This document shows, piece by piece, positions 7,374 through 17,216 of a stretch of 64,000 nucleotides of DNA. Position numbers and translations under genes: made by a program. Source of the stretch: Burkholderiales bacterium Ga0074133 (GTDB lineage Bacteria > Pseudomonadota > Gammaproteobacteria > Burkholderiales > Burkholderiaceae_C); contig LNEG01000001.1 of NCBI GenBank assembly GCA_001464865.1, positions 48,530 through 112,529 of the forward strand. The letters run 5' to 3'. The notes under the pieces are model-generated. The model saw nothing but the letters and a program-made list of their open reading frames with translations, was not told the DNA's origin and searched no databases. Every line of letters starts with the position of its first letter. The first letter of the stretch is position 1.

Positions 7374-8414
7374 ATGAATGACGAAACCATTTCCGTCAGC
7401 ACAGCCGAAAAATCTCTCTACGGGGTCCATGGCTGGTTGCTTTTCTTCATCTCGGCCAGTCGGTTCCTTGCGCCAGTGATGGGGGCAGGTGCGCTTGTCA
7501 GTGACTTCGCTCAGATCGAGCGTGATAACCCGATTTTCTTTGCCTCTCCCGAGATGGTCCTGTTCCGATCGATCAGCTGGTCATTCCTGCTGGGCGTCAC
7601 TGTGTACACCTGGTGGTTCACCGAGCGGCTGCGAAAGGCCTTCGAGCCCGAGTCGGTGGACCTTGCGGTGCGGAGTCTGATTGGCATCGCCATTGCGAAC
7701 GTTGCAATCACCCTGGTCAGTGTCGTCGGTGTATTGGGGCTAAGAGACCTTGACTTCATCGTGAGCAATTTGGTGCCAGTCATTTTGGTGTCCGGCATTT
7801 CTTGCGCCGTCTGGGTGAGCTACTTCAAACTCTCAAAGAGGGTTCAAAACACATACGGGACATTGAAGCGCGCCGCCGAGACCAATGCAAAGCCAGCGGG
7901 CGCACCCAGCACCACCAGCATTGCTCTTCCCGTACCAACGGCAGCAGCGATCCCTGTCGAGCCACCCATGAAAACACCCCTCGAGCACGGGCCGCGAGTC
8001 GACTCTGCTCCAAGGGGCGACGATCATTTCTTTGCAATGGCGCTTGCGGAACTGGACGGGGAATCGAGAAACATCGGCCGATGGGCTCGATTGTTTTCTG
8101 AAGCGGATGGTCAAGAAGCAGTGGCCAGGGCGCGATATCTGCGTGAGACGGCGGCTGAGTTGAAGCGGCAAGCCGCTGCGGCCACCGAACTCGACGCGGT
8201 GCGAGCACAAGATGAAGCGAGGAAGACAGAGGCTGAAGAGCTGCGGCTTCAGTTGGCCAGAAGAGGGCTGCTTTCGGAAGCGATGGTGGGCAGACGTAAA
8301 GACCATCTCATGCAAGGCCATCTTGATGGCACATTTACAGTCAGGCATCCTTCCGGGCTGACTCAGCGCTTTCATGAGGAAGTAGAAGCCATCAAATGGG
8401 CTCATGAAGGTTGA
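7374..8414 (+). CDS. DUF2569-like membrane protein with long soluble C-terminus
   Basis: EKSLYGVHGWLLFFISASRFLAP plus 4 TM segments and a charged coiled-coil tail. Confidence 0.6.
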   Translation: MNDETISVSTAEKSLYGVHGWLLFFISASRFLAPVMGAGALVSDFAQIERDNPIFFASPEMVLFRSISWSFLLGVTVYTWWFTERLRKAFEPESVDLAVRSLIGIAIANVAITLVSVVGVLGLRDLDFIVSNLVPVILVSGISCAVWVSYFKLSKRVQNTYGTLKRAAETNAKPAGAPSTTSIALPVPTAAAIPVEPPMKTPLEHGPRVDSAPRGDDHFFAMALAELDGESRNIGRWARLFSEADGQEAVARARYLRETAAELKRQAAAATELDAVRAQDEARKTEAEELRLQLARRGLLSEAMVGRRKDHLMQGHLDGTFTVRHPSGLTQRFHEEVEAIKWAHEG

Positions 8415-8494
8415 ATGATTGGTCGGTGGGCCTGGTGGCGCGCATGTGAGGCCACCGGAGATGTAGCTGCTCAAGTTGAGCCCAAGGAGTTTTC

Positions 8495-9202
8495 GTGACC
8501 CCCTTCAAAATCAAGATGGCGACGTTTTCCCTGGTTGCCACCTTTGCCACTGCAGCTTCAGCCCAGTCCTTGGTCACAGTCAGGTTTGCCGAGATCTCAG
8601 TGAACCTCGTGATCCCCAAGGGGCACTGCGTCATCCCGCGTGACGATGAGCTGGGCGCGCTGCACTACAAGCTGCAGGAGGAGGGCAACCGTGGCAGAAG
8701 CAAAGTGGCCGTCCTCTTTTCCGATTGCAAGGAATGGTTGAGTCGGCGCGCCAACCCTGCTTTGCTGCTGCAAAACCATGGCAACTATCTGCTGCAACTC
8801 ACAGAGGAACGCGAGCTGCTTTTGCCTCCAGCAGTCACGAGGGCAGACGTGGTGCAGATATACATCGACTACGAGAAGAAGAAGCTGGGTGCGAATGGAG
8901 ATCTGAGCGAGACCATCAAGAAGCGACTTGCCGACTCGACAGTTCCTGGCCCGTCTATTGAGGGACCCGTCAATATCGGCCTCATTGATCACGACACCAG
9001 AGCTGCATACCTAGGCGTCGGAAGCACCATGAATTACGAGGGGAGGCTGGTGCGAGTGGTCGGGGTTGTTGGTGCCACAGCTATTCGCTCTGTTCCAACG
9101 ACGCTCAACTTGTACGGGCCATCTACCCAGGGCAACCCATTTCGGGCGCTGCTTTCGCAACAGAAGGCTCTGGTACAGCAGCTTGTCGCGGCGAACGAGT
9201 GA
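8495..9202 (+). CDS. Hypothetical secreted protein
   Basis: Signal peptide MTPFKIKMATFSLVATFATAASAQS; intact ORF. Confidence 0.65.
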   Translation: MTPFKIKMATFSLVATFATAASAQSLVTVRFAEISVNLVIPKGHCVIPRDDELGALHYKLQEEGNRGRSKVAVLFSDCKEWLSRRANPALLLQNHGNYLLQLTEERELLLPPAVTRADVVQIYIDYEKKKLGANGDLSETIKKRLADSTVPGPSIEGPVNIGLIDHDTRAAYLGVGSTMNYEGRLVRVVGVVGATAIRSVPTTLNLYGPSTQGNPFRALLSQQKALVQQLVAANE

Positions 9203-9237
9203 TCGCAAACCGATTCTTCTACATTTCTAGCTCTTCT

Positions 9238-9316
9238 CGACGTAAAAGCCCAACTTGCCACTCCAGTTGGGCAATGGTGTCGCTGTTGAAGCCAGTGACG
9301 ACGTGAAAGCCCAACT
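9238..9316 (+). repeat. Two copies of CGACGT(A/G)AAAGCCCAACT; the first starts a perfect 8-bp hairpin GCCCAACT/AGTTGGGC (9248-9272)
   Basis: Copies at 9238-9255 and 9299-9316 in the convergent intergenic region. Confidence 0.7.
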
Positions 9317-9357
9317 ATAGATGCGGTCGGTGCTCGATTGAATCCTGCGAACAAACC

Positions 9358-11166
9358 TCATCTTTGGTGATCGATGATGGCTTTTCGCAGGCCCGGTGGA
9401 ATGGAGCTGCTCGTGCACAGCACCCCTGAGTTCTGAAGCATTTCCATGAGTTGCCTCTTGTCGATCCCGGCGGGAAGCATGTTGGAGAACTCGTCAAGGT
9501 TGTCATGCTCTCCTTGGGCCATCGATCGAGCCGTCATACCCATTGCATTGGCTTGATCTGTCCTCGCGCCTTTGGAGAGAAGAATCTCCACGGCGGCCCA
9601 GTTCTGCCGTTGCATTGCAATCAACAGCGCACTCCATCCCATCACATCTTGCGCATCGATGTCAGCCCCTTTGCCGATGAGGAACCTCATCAATGCACCC
9701 GTCTTGTCGTGTGAAGCTGCGTCGACAATGACAGGACGTTGCACCGAATCCTCGGCAAGAAGCTCTGGATCGAGCTCGATGACCGCATAGAAGGCTTTGA
9801 ACATGCCCTCCGTGAGCAGGCAAAGTGTTAGCGGCTCATTATTTTCGTTTCGGGCCCGAGTGAGTTCCGGTTTTTCGCGCAGGATTTCGATCACTTTGTT
9901 TTCTTCTCGCTTGCTGATCTCAGCAAGGATTACGCGCTCATCTTTTGAGGGCGCATGGCGGGTGCCCCCCATCAGAGATTTCAAGGCCTGGGCATTGTTC
10001 GCGCTCAGGTTGGCTGCGCTTCCAATCTGATCGGCCATCGCTTCCATGTCCACCTTTTTGATCTGTACACCGGTGCCCAGACCCATGACAGCCTCAAGTG
10101 TGTTCTTGTAGTACTTTCCAAGGCCGCTTTCCCACAAGTCACACGCCCAGCTCATCCGTTCTATCCAGTGAGCCTCTGGCCCAGGGTAGTGGTCCATTGA
10201 ATTTTCAGTGACTGTGAACCTCAGCGAGTCGTTGGACACGCGATCGCCATCCATCCTGCTGATGCGGCGAGCAATTCGGCGAACTGCAAAACTCTTTGGC
10301 AGGGTAATGAATGTGTCTTCCGAAGAGGACGATGACAAGCAAGTCGACTCCATTCCCCAGTGTCGATACTCCGCCGGGTCGTTCATCTCAGCTTGCATCT
10401 CGCTGCGAAGCTCAACGATTGTTTCTGTTCGCTCCATAAGAAGCCCGGTGAGCCGATTGGCCTCGGCCAGGTTTTCGGCGTCCAGCACCTTCTCCTGTTT
10501 CATCGACACCAGAAGCGGCATGCAAAGCTGAGGTTCTGGATCTAACCAAGTGTGAGAAGGTTGATAGAACCGATGGGTGTATCGCTCACTGGCCAGTCCG
10601 TAAAGACCACCAGCGTCTTCGTGCAAAGATGCGTAGGTCTCATTGAGTGTTGGAAGCACAAGCGTGGCGCCGTCGTTCAACAGCGGCCACAGGTTGAAGT
10701 CCTGCGAGAGAAGCATGTTGACGACTGTGCCGTCCGACATCGAGACGAAAACGATGTCGAAACCGCGCAAAGGCATTTGAACAATGCGGTCCAGACCCTG
10801 CGCACCAAGGTAAGTCACCTGGGCTGCAGCCGCTGGCGGTACCAGCCCGACCTTCATCGCCTCGCCATCCCCTACCGATGTGGCGACGACGATTTCTGCC
10901 CACTCACCAGTCTTTCCGACCATTCTGGGAACCAGCGACCACATTCCACCCTTGTCCATGGTGTCGATGCTGGTGCCAAGAACCAAAATCTTGACACGCT
11001 CTTTCGTCAGCAAATCCGGCCGCGTGTCCGAGATCCATGCGGCAAGTGAGGCCGGGATAGCTATCAACTGGTCATCCTTTGCGTCTCTGAGATCACTCAG
11101 CCAGGGGTGTCCGCTTCGGCTCAAGTCCTTGCGCAGGTAGGAAAGCTTGTGGTGCTGCTTGATCAT
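9358..11166 (-). CDS. Ankyrin-repeat protein with large unrecognised N-terminal region
   Basis: DAASHDKTGALMRFLIGKGADIDAQDVMGWSALLIAMQRQNWAAVEILLSKGARTDQANAMGMTA. Confidence 0.75.
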   Translation of the reverse strand: MIKQHHKLSYLRKDLSRSGHPWLSDLRDAKDDQLIAIPASLAAWISDTRPDLLTKERVKILVLGTSIDTMDKGGMWSLVPRMVGKTGEWAEIVVATSVGDGEAMKVGLVPPAAAAQVTYLGAQGLDRIVQMPLRGFDIVFVSMSDGTVVNMLLSQDFNLWPLLNDGATLVLPTLNETYASLHEDAGGLYGLASERYTHRFYQPSHTWLDPEPQLCMPLLVSMKQEKVLDAENLAEANRLTGLLMERTETIVELRSEMQAEMNDPAEYRHWGMESTCLSSSSSEDTFITLPKSFAVRRIARRISRMDGDRVSNDSLRFTVTENSMDHYPGPEAHWIERMSWACDLWESGLGKYYKNTLEAVMGLGTGVQIKKVDMEAMADQIGSAANLSANNAQALKSLMGGTRHAPSKDERVILAEISKREENKVIEILREKPELTRARNENNEPLTLCLLTEGMFKAFYAVIELDPELLAEDSVQRPVIVDAASHDKTGALMRFLIGKGADIDAQDVMGWSALLIAMQRQNWAAVEILLSKGARTDQANAMGMTARSMAQGEHDNLDEFSNMLPAGIDKRQLMEMLQNSGVLCTSSSIPPGLRKAIIDHQR

Positions 11167-11216
11167 GATGAGATCTTTAAGAGGGCTGGAGCGTAGATTT
11201 TGATTTCGATATCAAC

Positions 11217-12305
11217 TTAATACCGACACGCCACACCTGAAAGGCTGACGTTGTACAGGTTGTACTCGCTGTCGTAATAACGGGTGTTGAGAGTCATGGC
11301 TCTGCATCTCGAATGCACCGCTCCACTGTACGTGGTGAGATGCCGATCAGAATAAATTGGACTCGGGATTGGGCTCCATGTCGAGTTGTATGAAGAGCCG
11401 TTGTAGAACCGATAGTAGGGAATTCCAGATTGAGTGGTGGGTGAGACCGGGCCTCCACCCCAGGGCAAATTTCCTTGAGACCAAATTGTGCTCGCCATTT
11501 GGCTCACGGTTACTGGATATGACCAGGTGCCAGCACTCTGGGAATCGTCATACGTGAAATAGTAGTAGGTGAAAAACTTATCAGAACCGAGTGAACCAAT
11601 TGGAGGTTCGCAGGACCCGCTCTGAAGGATCCATGATCCAGCGTTGCACAGATAGGTAGCAGAACCGCTGTTTCCGTTGGCGCTGCCCAATGTGGCGTAA
11701 CTCCCTGCCGAGGTCGTTGGGAAGTTGGCTGCGCATGTGTAAGGACTCCCCCAGCTCAAGGTGGATGCGCCACATGTAGGTGCGGGAGAGGATGTGCAAC
11801 TCGATCCCGACTGTGGCACCCATGTCCCGTTGTTGCACACGTAGTTGATCGAGCCCTGGAAGCCGGGGTACCCAGGTGGGTCTGTGGCGGTAACCGCGGT
11901 GCCGTGGATTGACGACGCAACCGGCGTCGCAGTACAAGCCGCCGGACCTGGCCACTGAGGCGTGAATACTGGGCATGATGCATTCGCCATGGTGACCACC
12001 GTTGACGGCTGAGCCACGGTGTTGCCATTGACCTGCAGTGCCGATCCCGTCGAGTTGGCTTGCGCAGCGCTTGCTCCCGCGCCGGTGGTCGACCCCAACG
12101 ACACCGAACTGTTTGCTGATGGCGCACCTGCGCGATCCTGGGCCCAGATCGTTGCGCTCTGTGTGTTGGAGCGGATGACGATTGGAGGTGGAGCGACGCT
12201 CTGTGCCATGACACCACCCCAAGTGAGGGAGCCAGCAATCGAGAAGGCACACAGTCGCGCGACAAAAAGCGTTTGGCTGCCTGAAATGCGCGCGCGGGTG
12301 GTCAT
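11217..12305 (-). CDS. Secreted repeat protein with Cys/Trp modules
   Basis: Signal-like N-terminus; repeats INYVCNNGTWVPQSGSSC and ATYLCNAGSWILQSGSC. Confidence 0.65.
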   Translation of the reverse strand: MTTRARISGSQTLFVARLCAFSIAGSLTWGGVMAQSVAPPPIVIRSNTQSATIWAQDRAGAPSANSSVSLGSTTGAGASAAQANSTGSALQVNGNTVAQPSTVVTMANASCPVFTPQWPGPAACTATPVASSIHGTAVTATDPPGYPGFQGSINYVCNNGTWVPQSGSSCTSSPAPTCGASTLSWGSPYTCAANFPTTSAGSYATLGSANGNSGSATYLCNAGSWILQSGSCEPPIGSLGSDKFFTYYYFTYDDSQSAGTWSYPVTVSQMASTIWSQGNLPWGGGPVSPTTQSGIPYYRFYNGSSYNSTWSPIPSPIYSDRHLTTYSGAVHSRCRAMTLNTRYYDSEYNLYNVSLSGVACRY

Positions 12306-12494
12306 GTATGGCTCCAGAAGTTTTTTTGCGGAGATAGCGCACACAAGGTAGCGTGCGGATGAGATATATGATACGCGACATGCATCGCCTTAGGCGGCTT
12401 ATTTCCGCCCACAGCCATGACGCATGTCACTGTCTCAACGGTCGGCATGACACGCGCCATCGCAGCCGGGCACCGTTTTCCTTGATGGCTGACT

Positions 12495-12938
12495 TCATCT
12501 CCGTTTTTTGGAAACCCTGCTGGGCATTTGCCCACTGAGAGCGACCGGAACCCTGGCTCCGTTCGCGGCGGCTGCGGTTGCCGCCTCCTGAGCCAAGACT
12601 TCGATCCTTTTGGCGGACATCAGGTGGAGTGCGTCACTGTGCAGTTCGCTGCCTTTTTCAACGTGACTCATGAGGTTGTGGGCCTCAACCACCAGGTACT
12701 CAGGGATGCTGAGCCCGGGATCCCGGCACAGTTTGGTGAACGAGTGGTATGTCGCTGTCGTCACGCCCATGCCGATGAGCTCGTCTACCAACTTGCGCAT
12801 GCGGTTGAAGTAATGAAACTGCAGCAGCTTGCGCGCGATGCCACTTGCCAACTCGGGCTCAAGTACAGCACCGCCGGCGCCAGGTCCACGGACCCGGTCG
12901 TCATGGCCTTTTGGGCCTGAACTCACTCCACTGGACAT
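12495..12938 (-). CDS. Hypothetical protein with basic C-terminus
   Basis: Intact ORF, tail MPSRVSKKRR. Confidence 0.55.
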   Translation of the reverse strand: MSSGVSSGPKGHDDRVRGPGAGGAVLEPELASGIARKLLQFHYFNRMRKLVDELIGMGVTTATYHSFTKLCRDPGLSIPEYLVVEAHNLMSHVEKGSELHSDALHLMSAKRIEVLAQEAATAAAANGARVPVALSGQMPSRVSKKRR

Positions 12939-13252
12939 ATTGCACCCTCTTCCCGGTAAATAACGGAGTTATAACGTACTGAGTATTGATATAATCAGCA
13001 CGTCATAAATAATACCCGAAGTAGGGGTTCGGTGCCAGTACCGGTCATGGCGTAAGACGGCGCCATTACAAGCCCTCTTCGTATATAGACTTTCATGTAG
13101 TACGAAAGAAGCAGAAAACATGTTTTCCTGCGTTTACTCCAGAAATGCCTTCAGCACGGTGTTTCCGTGTCCACGAGCTGACCCGGAAGCCCGTGCGCGA
13201 TCAACTCCTTCGGCTTCCCGATAATTCGCTCATCAACAACTGGGGGTCTCGG

Positions 13253-14437
13253 ATGGGGAAAAATTTCGTTGCAGTGGCTGGCCTGGTGCTGCCCCTCATG
13301 GCCGGCGCTCAGAGCGTCCCGTCGATCACGCAGATGTTTGGCGACCGTGCGGCACCGGCGCCTGAAGCCAAGGTCGTTCGCATCGGCCATGTGGGCCCCA
13401 CCAGTGGTGCGATCGGGCACCTCGGCAAGGACAACGAATTGGGGGCCAGGATGGCCATCAACGCGCTCAATTCCATGTCGCTAACGATGCAGGGCATGCC
13501 CGTGGTCTGGGAGCTGCAAACCGAAGACGATCAGGCGGATCCAGTCGAAGCTGTTGCCGCCGCGCGCCGACTCGTCCGCGGTGGCGTCCACGGAGTGGTT
13601 GGCCACCTGAACTCCGGTGCATCCATTCCCGGCGCCGCCGTCTACAACGCGGCCGGCATCCCCATGGTGAGCCCTTCCTCAACGAATCCCAAACTCACCC
13701 GACTGGGCTACCGGGGTGTTTTCAGGCTTGTCGGCGACGACATGCAGATGGGCGAGCAACTCGGGCGCGTGGCTGTTGAACGGTTCCGCGCGAAGAAGAT
13801 TCTCGTGTTGGACGACCGAACCGCTTACGGGGCCTACGTGTCTGAGGGGTTCGTCGAGGGCGTGCGAAAAGCTGGCTCCAACATAGCCGACCAAGCCTAC
13901 TTGCCCGAGGGCAACAAGGACTACCGCCAAATCGCCAGCCGGGCCCAATCTCTCGGTCCAGATGTCATTTTCTTTGCCGGCATGGACACCGATGCCGGAC
14001 CTTTGCTGCGTGATCTCCGCCGCGCGGGTGTGCGCTCCATGTTCATCGGCGGTGATGGCATCTGCAGCTCGGATTTGCCGAGGCTCACCGGCGCTGCTCT
14101 GGGTGATGAGCGTGTTCTGTGTGCTGAGGCCGGCGGTGTCACCTCCGAGGAGGCGGATGCGCTCAAGGTTTTCAAGGAAGACTTTCGCAAGCAATATGGA
14201 CAGGAGATCCAGGTGTACGCCCCGTACACCTACGACGCCGTGATGGTGCTTGCCAATGCCATGATCTCTGCGAACTCGACCTCGCCGCAAGAATACCTTC
14301 CAAAGCTGAAATCGACGCCTTACACCGGCGTCACCGGTGCGATCAGTTTTGACAACAAGGGCGACCTCCTGAAACCTGCGTTCACGATGATGACTTACAA
14401 GGGTGGGCAGCGAATCACTGCGGGCGTGGTGCGCTGA
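13253..14437 (+). CDS. Periplasmic branched-chain amino-acid-type ligand-binding protein (Peripl_BP_6)
   Basis: VRIGHVGPTSGAIGHLGKDNELGARMAINALN...GVVGHLNSGASIPGAAVYNAAGIPMVSPSSTNP. Confidence 0.88.
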   Translation: MGKNFVAVAGLVLPLMAGAQSVPSITQMFGDRAAPAPEAKVVRIGHVGPTSGAIGHLGKDNELGARMAINALNSMSLTMQGMPVVWELQTEDDQADPVEAVAAARRLVRGGVHGVVGHLNSGASIPGAAVYNAAGIPMVSPSSTNPKLTRLGYRGVFRLVGDDMQMGEQLGRVAVERFRAKKILVLDDRTAYGAYVSEGFVEGVRKAGSNIADQAYLPEGNKDYRQIASRAQSLGPDVIFFAGMDTDAGPLLRDLRRAGVRSMFIGGDGICSSDLPRLTGAALGDERVLCAEAGGVTSEEADALKVFKEDFRKQYGQEIQVYAPYTYDAVMVLANAMISANSTSPQEYLPKLKSTPYTGVTGAISFDNKGDLLKPAFTMMTYKGGQRITAGVVR

Positions 14438-14442
14438 AGGCC

Positions 14443-16584
14443 ATGAACGACGTCGCCCTGCCCTCGCCTTCCGTGCCGGCGCGGCGACGTGGACGCCCCC
14501 CAGGGGCCAAGAACAAGGTGCTGCGCACCGAGGTACTGGGCGTCCACCACTTCGCCTTCCTGCGCTCCTGGTTCCAGGGTGTCGAGTCCCACGAGGCCTG
14601 GAAGCGCTACATGGACTTCTGCGATCCGGTGTCGGATCCCAGGCACGTGGAGAGCCGGCGAAAGCAGCTGATGGCGGACATCCTGAGAGCAGGAGAGGCG
14701 CTCGACGCAACCCTGAGACCAGAACACAAGATTTCGGGTGCGCTGAAGCTGCTCGCGAGATCACCCATCGCACCGAAGGTGGTGGCCGTGCCCCCCTCGC
14801 TTGAAGCGTTTGCCGAGTCCATCGGCATGGAGGACTGGGGTGAGGCAGAGATCCTTGAGAAGTACAAGGAGCACTATCACCTGGACCGCCCCCTTGAGGA
14901 TGACGAAAAGCCCTCTCCAGAAGACGCCAAGGCGGCCGAACAGGTCAAGGCCCTCAATCAGGTGGCCACCGCACTGGCGCGCAGCCTCAAGCTGACCGAT
15001 GGTCTGGATCTCTGGCTCCACGATGCAACCACTGAACATCTCCAGGCCGTCAAGGTTGTGACGGTTGGCCAGCTCATCGACTTCATCAACCTGCACGGCT
15101 ACAACTGGCACCGCAAGGTCGGTGGCATAGGGCCCACACGAGCTCGGTCGATCACCGCGTGGCTCAACGACAGTGCTGCCGATCTGAACAAGCCTTTGAG
15201 CCACCGGGCACTTGCGAAGCCGGGAAGCATCGAGGAGTCATCGAAGGATTTGGTCTCAACGCAGCGGTACGGCATCGTCCCGCTGGACCAGCTCGTGATC
15301 GATCCTGCGCTGAACGGCGAAAAAGGGGTCTTCCGCACTGGCATGGTGAGCACACTGGGCGCCAACAACGATCTGGACGCGGTGCGCGCCTGGCTCTCCC
15401 ACTACAAGGAGCGGCCCCACACCTATCGGTCCTACGTCAAGGAAGTCGAGCGCTTCCTCCTGTGGTGCGTGCACGAACGGCGCAAGGCTCTGTCCTCGGT
15501 CAACTCGCAGGACTGCATGGCGTACCGGGAGTTTCTGCGCGACCTGCCAGACACCTGGATTCAGAGGCCGGGTGCGCGCCGCGAACACGACAGCGGATGG
15601 CGCCCCTTTCGCGCGCAGCTCGCCCCATCCAGCATCAAGCAGTCCATCGTGATCATTCAGATCATGTTTGGGGCACTGCACAAAGAGGGATACATGGCTG
15701 CAAATCCCATGGCGAACGTGAGCCATGGATTTGATCTTCCCGAGAGCAAGATCGAAATCAAAAGGTCTCTCACCGAGGCGCAGTGGGCCCACGTGAAAAA
15801 CAGCATCGAGCTGGAGGAGAACGGGGCTGTGAGGCGGAGATTTTCCGCTTTGCTCGAGCTGCTGGTGGCCACCGGCGTTCGACTTGATGAGCTGTCCAAC
15901 GCCAAGTGGAAAGACCTGGTGAAAAGGACCGTGGACGACCAGGACGCGTGGATTCTCACTGTGACAGGGAAACGCAAGAAAGTGCGCGAGGTGATGGTGC
16001 CCAACCGTGTGGTGGATCTGCTCAAGGCGCACCACGCAGACTACCTCGAGCTCGCAAACGCGGAAGAAGGTAACGACCAGCCCTTGATCGGCTCGCTCAA
16101 TCACCGGGTCGGCGAAAAGGGGTCGAAGCTCGTGGCCGGCCAAAAAGCGCCCTCTTCCCTCCAGCCTGGTGTTTCAGATCCGATCGACTTCACGATCACG
16201 AGCGCAGGCATCTACTTGCTGCTCCGTCGGATGTTCCGCCGCATCTCTGCTTCCGCTCCTCCTGACATCGATGCAGAGCACCTCAGCAGGGCTTCAACTC
16301 ACTGGCTGCGCCACACCTTCGGCCGACAAAGCGCTGCGGCCGAGATGCCGATCGAGGTCCTACAGCAAACCCTGGGGCACGCCAGTATTGCAACCACCAC
16401 CATTTACCTGACCACAGAGCGTGATCGCATGGTGCGTGAGATGCGCAAAGCCCAAGATGCGCGCGCCCTGCTCCACTCCAAGGGGCCGATACCCATGGGG
16501 GTCAATTCCCTTGCTACAGTCAAAGCCCACCCAGACATGGAGCCCATGAATGACGGCACTGATGAAGTACCTGACGATCGATGA
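14443..16584 (+). CDS. Tyrosine recombinase/integrase with DUF3701-like N-terminal domain
   Basis: LWLHDATTEHLQAVKVVTVGQLIDFINLHGYNWHRKV; ATGVRLDELSNAKWKDL; HWLRHTFGRQSAAAEMPIEVLQQTLGHASIATTTIYL. Confidence 0.9.
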   Translation: MNDVALPSPSVPARRRGRPPGAKNKVLRTEVLGVHHFAFLRSWFQGVESHEAWKRYMDFCDPVSDPRHVESRRKQLMADILRAGEALDATLRPEHKISGALKLLARSPIAPKVVAVPPSLEAFAESIGMEDWGEAEILEKYKEHYHLDRPLEDDEKPSPEDAKAAEQVKALNQVATALARSLKLTDGLDLWLHDATTEHLQAVKVVTVGQLIDFINLHGYNWHRKVGGIGPTRARSITAWLNDSAADLNKPLSHRALAKPGSIEESSKDLVSTQRYGIVPLDQLVIDPALNGEKGVFRTGMVSTLGANNDLDAVRAWLSHYKERPHTYRSYVKEVERFLLWCVHERRKALSSVNSQDCMAYREFLRDLPDTWIQRPGARREHDSGWRPFRAQLAPSSIKQSIVIIQIMFGALHKEGYMAANPMANVSHGFDLPESKIEIKRSLTEAQWAHVKNSIELEENGAVRRRFSALLELLVATGVRLDELSNAKWKDLVKRTVDDQDAWILTVTGKRKKVREVMVPNRVVDLLKAHHADYLELANAEEGNDQPLIGSLNHRVGEKGSKLVAGQKAPSSLQPGVSDPIDFTITSAGIYLLLRRMFRRISASAPPDIDAEHLSRASTHWLRHTFGRQSAAAEMPIEVLQQTLGHASIATTTIYLTTERDRMVREMRKAQDARALLHSKGPIPMGVNSLATVKAHPDMEPMNDGTDEVPDDR

Positions 16585-17167
16585 ATCGGAGGTCGTGGCC
16601 ATTGCAATCGAGCGCTCTGATGACCGGCTGATTGGCAGGCTAGTCTCGATCATCGAGCGCCTTCAAATCGAGGTGGACAACAGGGCCTGGTTGAGACCGC
16701 AGAGAGACCCGGATGACCCTGAGACTTTCATCCTCGCATCGGGCAAGCTCTACCCGCCAAAAGAAGCCGCGGAGTACAGCGATGCGAGCATTACCTTTGA
16801 CACCCCAGATGGCAGGCTGAACCATCCGCCTACAGGCTCAAGAGATCTGTTTTCAGCCACGATCACTGTGCCGGTATCGAACATGGAGATCGCGGCGATC
16901 CATCTTGAGCCAAGGAGGGAAAACTTCCCGAGCGAGCAGGATTCATTTCCTCTTGAAGAGCACGATCCCTCTCGGCAAAGCGTCTCGATCAGAGCCTCTT
17001 TTGAAGACGGGGTGCCAGTTGTTCGAGCGTCGATTTCATCGGGCAGTTACCTCAAGCAAGTTTCAGCTGGCTTCACCGCTGAAATGCACAAGGAAGAAAT
17101 CAAGCTGCGTCTGAACGGACGCACTGAAACCATTGCGGCCCAGGCAGGGGTGGAAGAACCTGATTGA
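16562..17167 (+). CDS. Hypothetical protein
   Basis: Intact ORF directly downstream of the recombinase. Confidence 0.5.
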   Translation: MKYLTIDESEVVAIAIERSDDRLIGRLVSIIERLQIEVDNRAWLRPQRDPDDPETFILASGKLYPPKEAAEYSDASITFDTPDGRLNHPPTGSRDLFSATITVPVSNMEIAAIHLEPRRENFPSEQDSFPLEEHDPSRQSVSIRASFEDGVPVVRASISSGSYLKQVSAGFTAEMHKEEIKLRLNGRTETIAAQAGVEEPD

Positions 17168-17216
17168 ACGGCGGTGGCCGAGGAGAACGTGCGCCCTCCC
17201 CTGCCCCAAGGCTCCA

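Noticed and set aside
15256-16143. 295-aa minus-strand ORF
   Set aside because: Antisense to the tyrosine recombinase.
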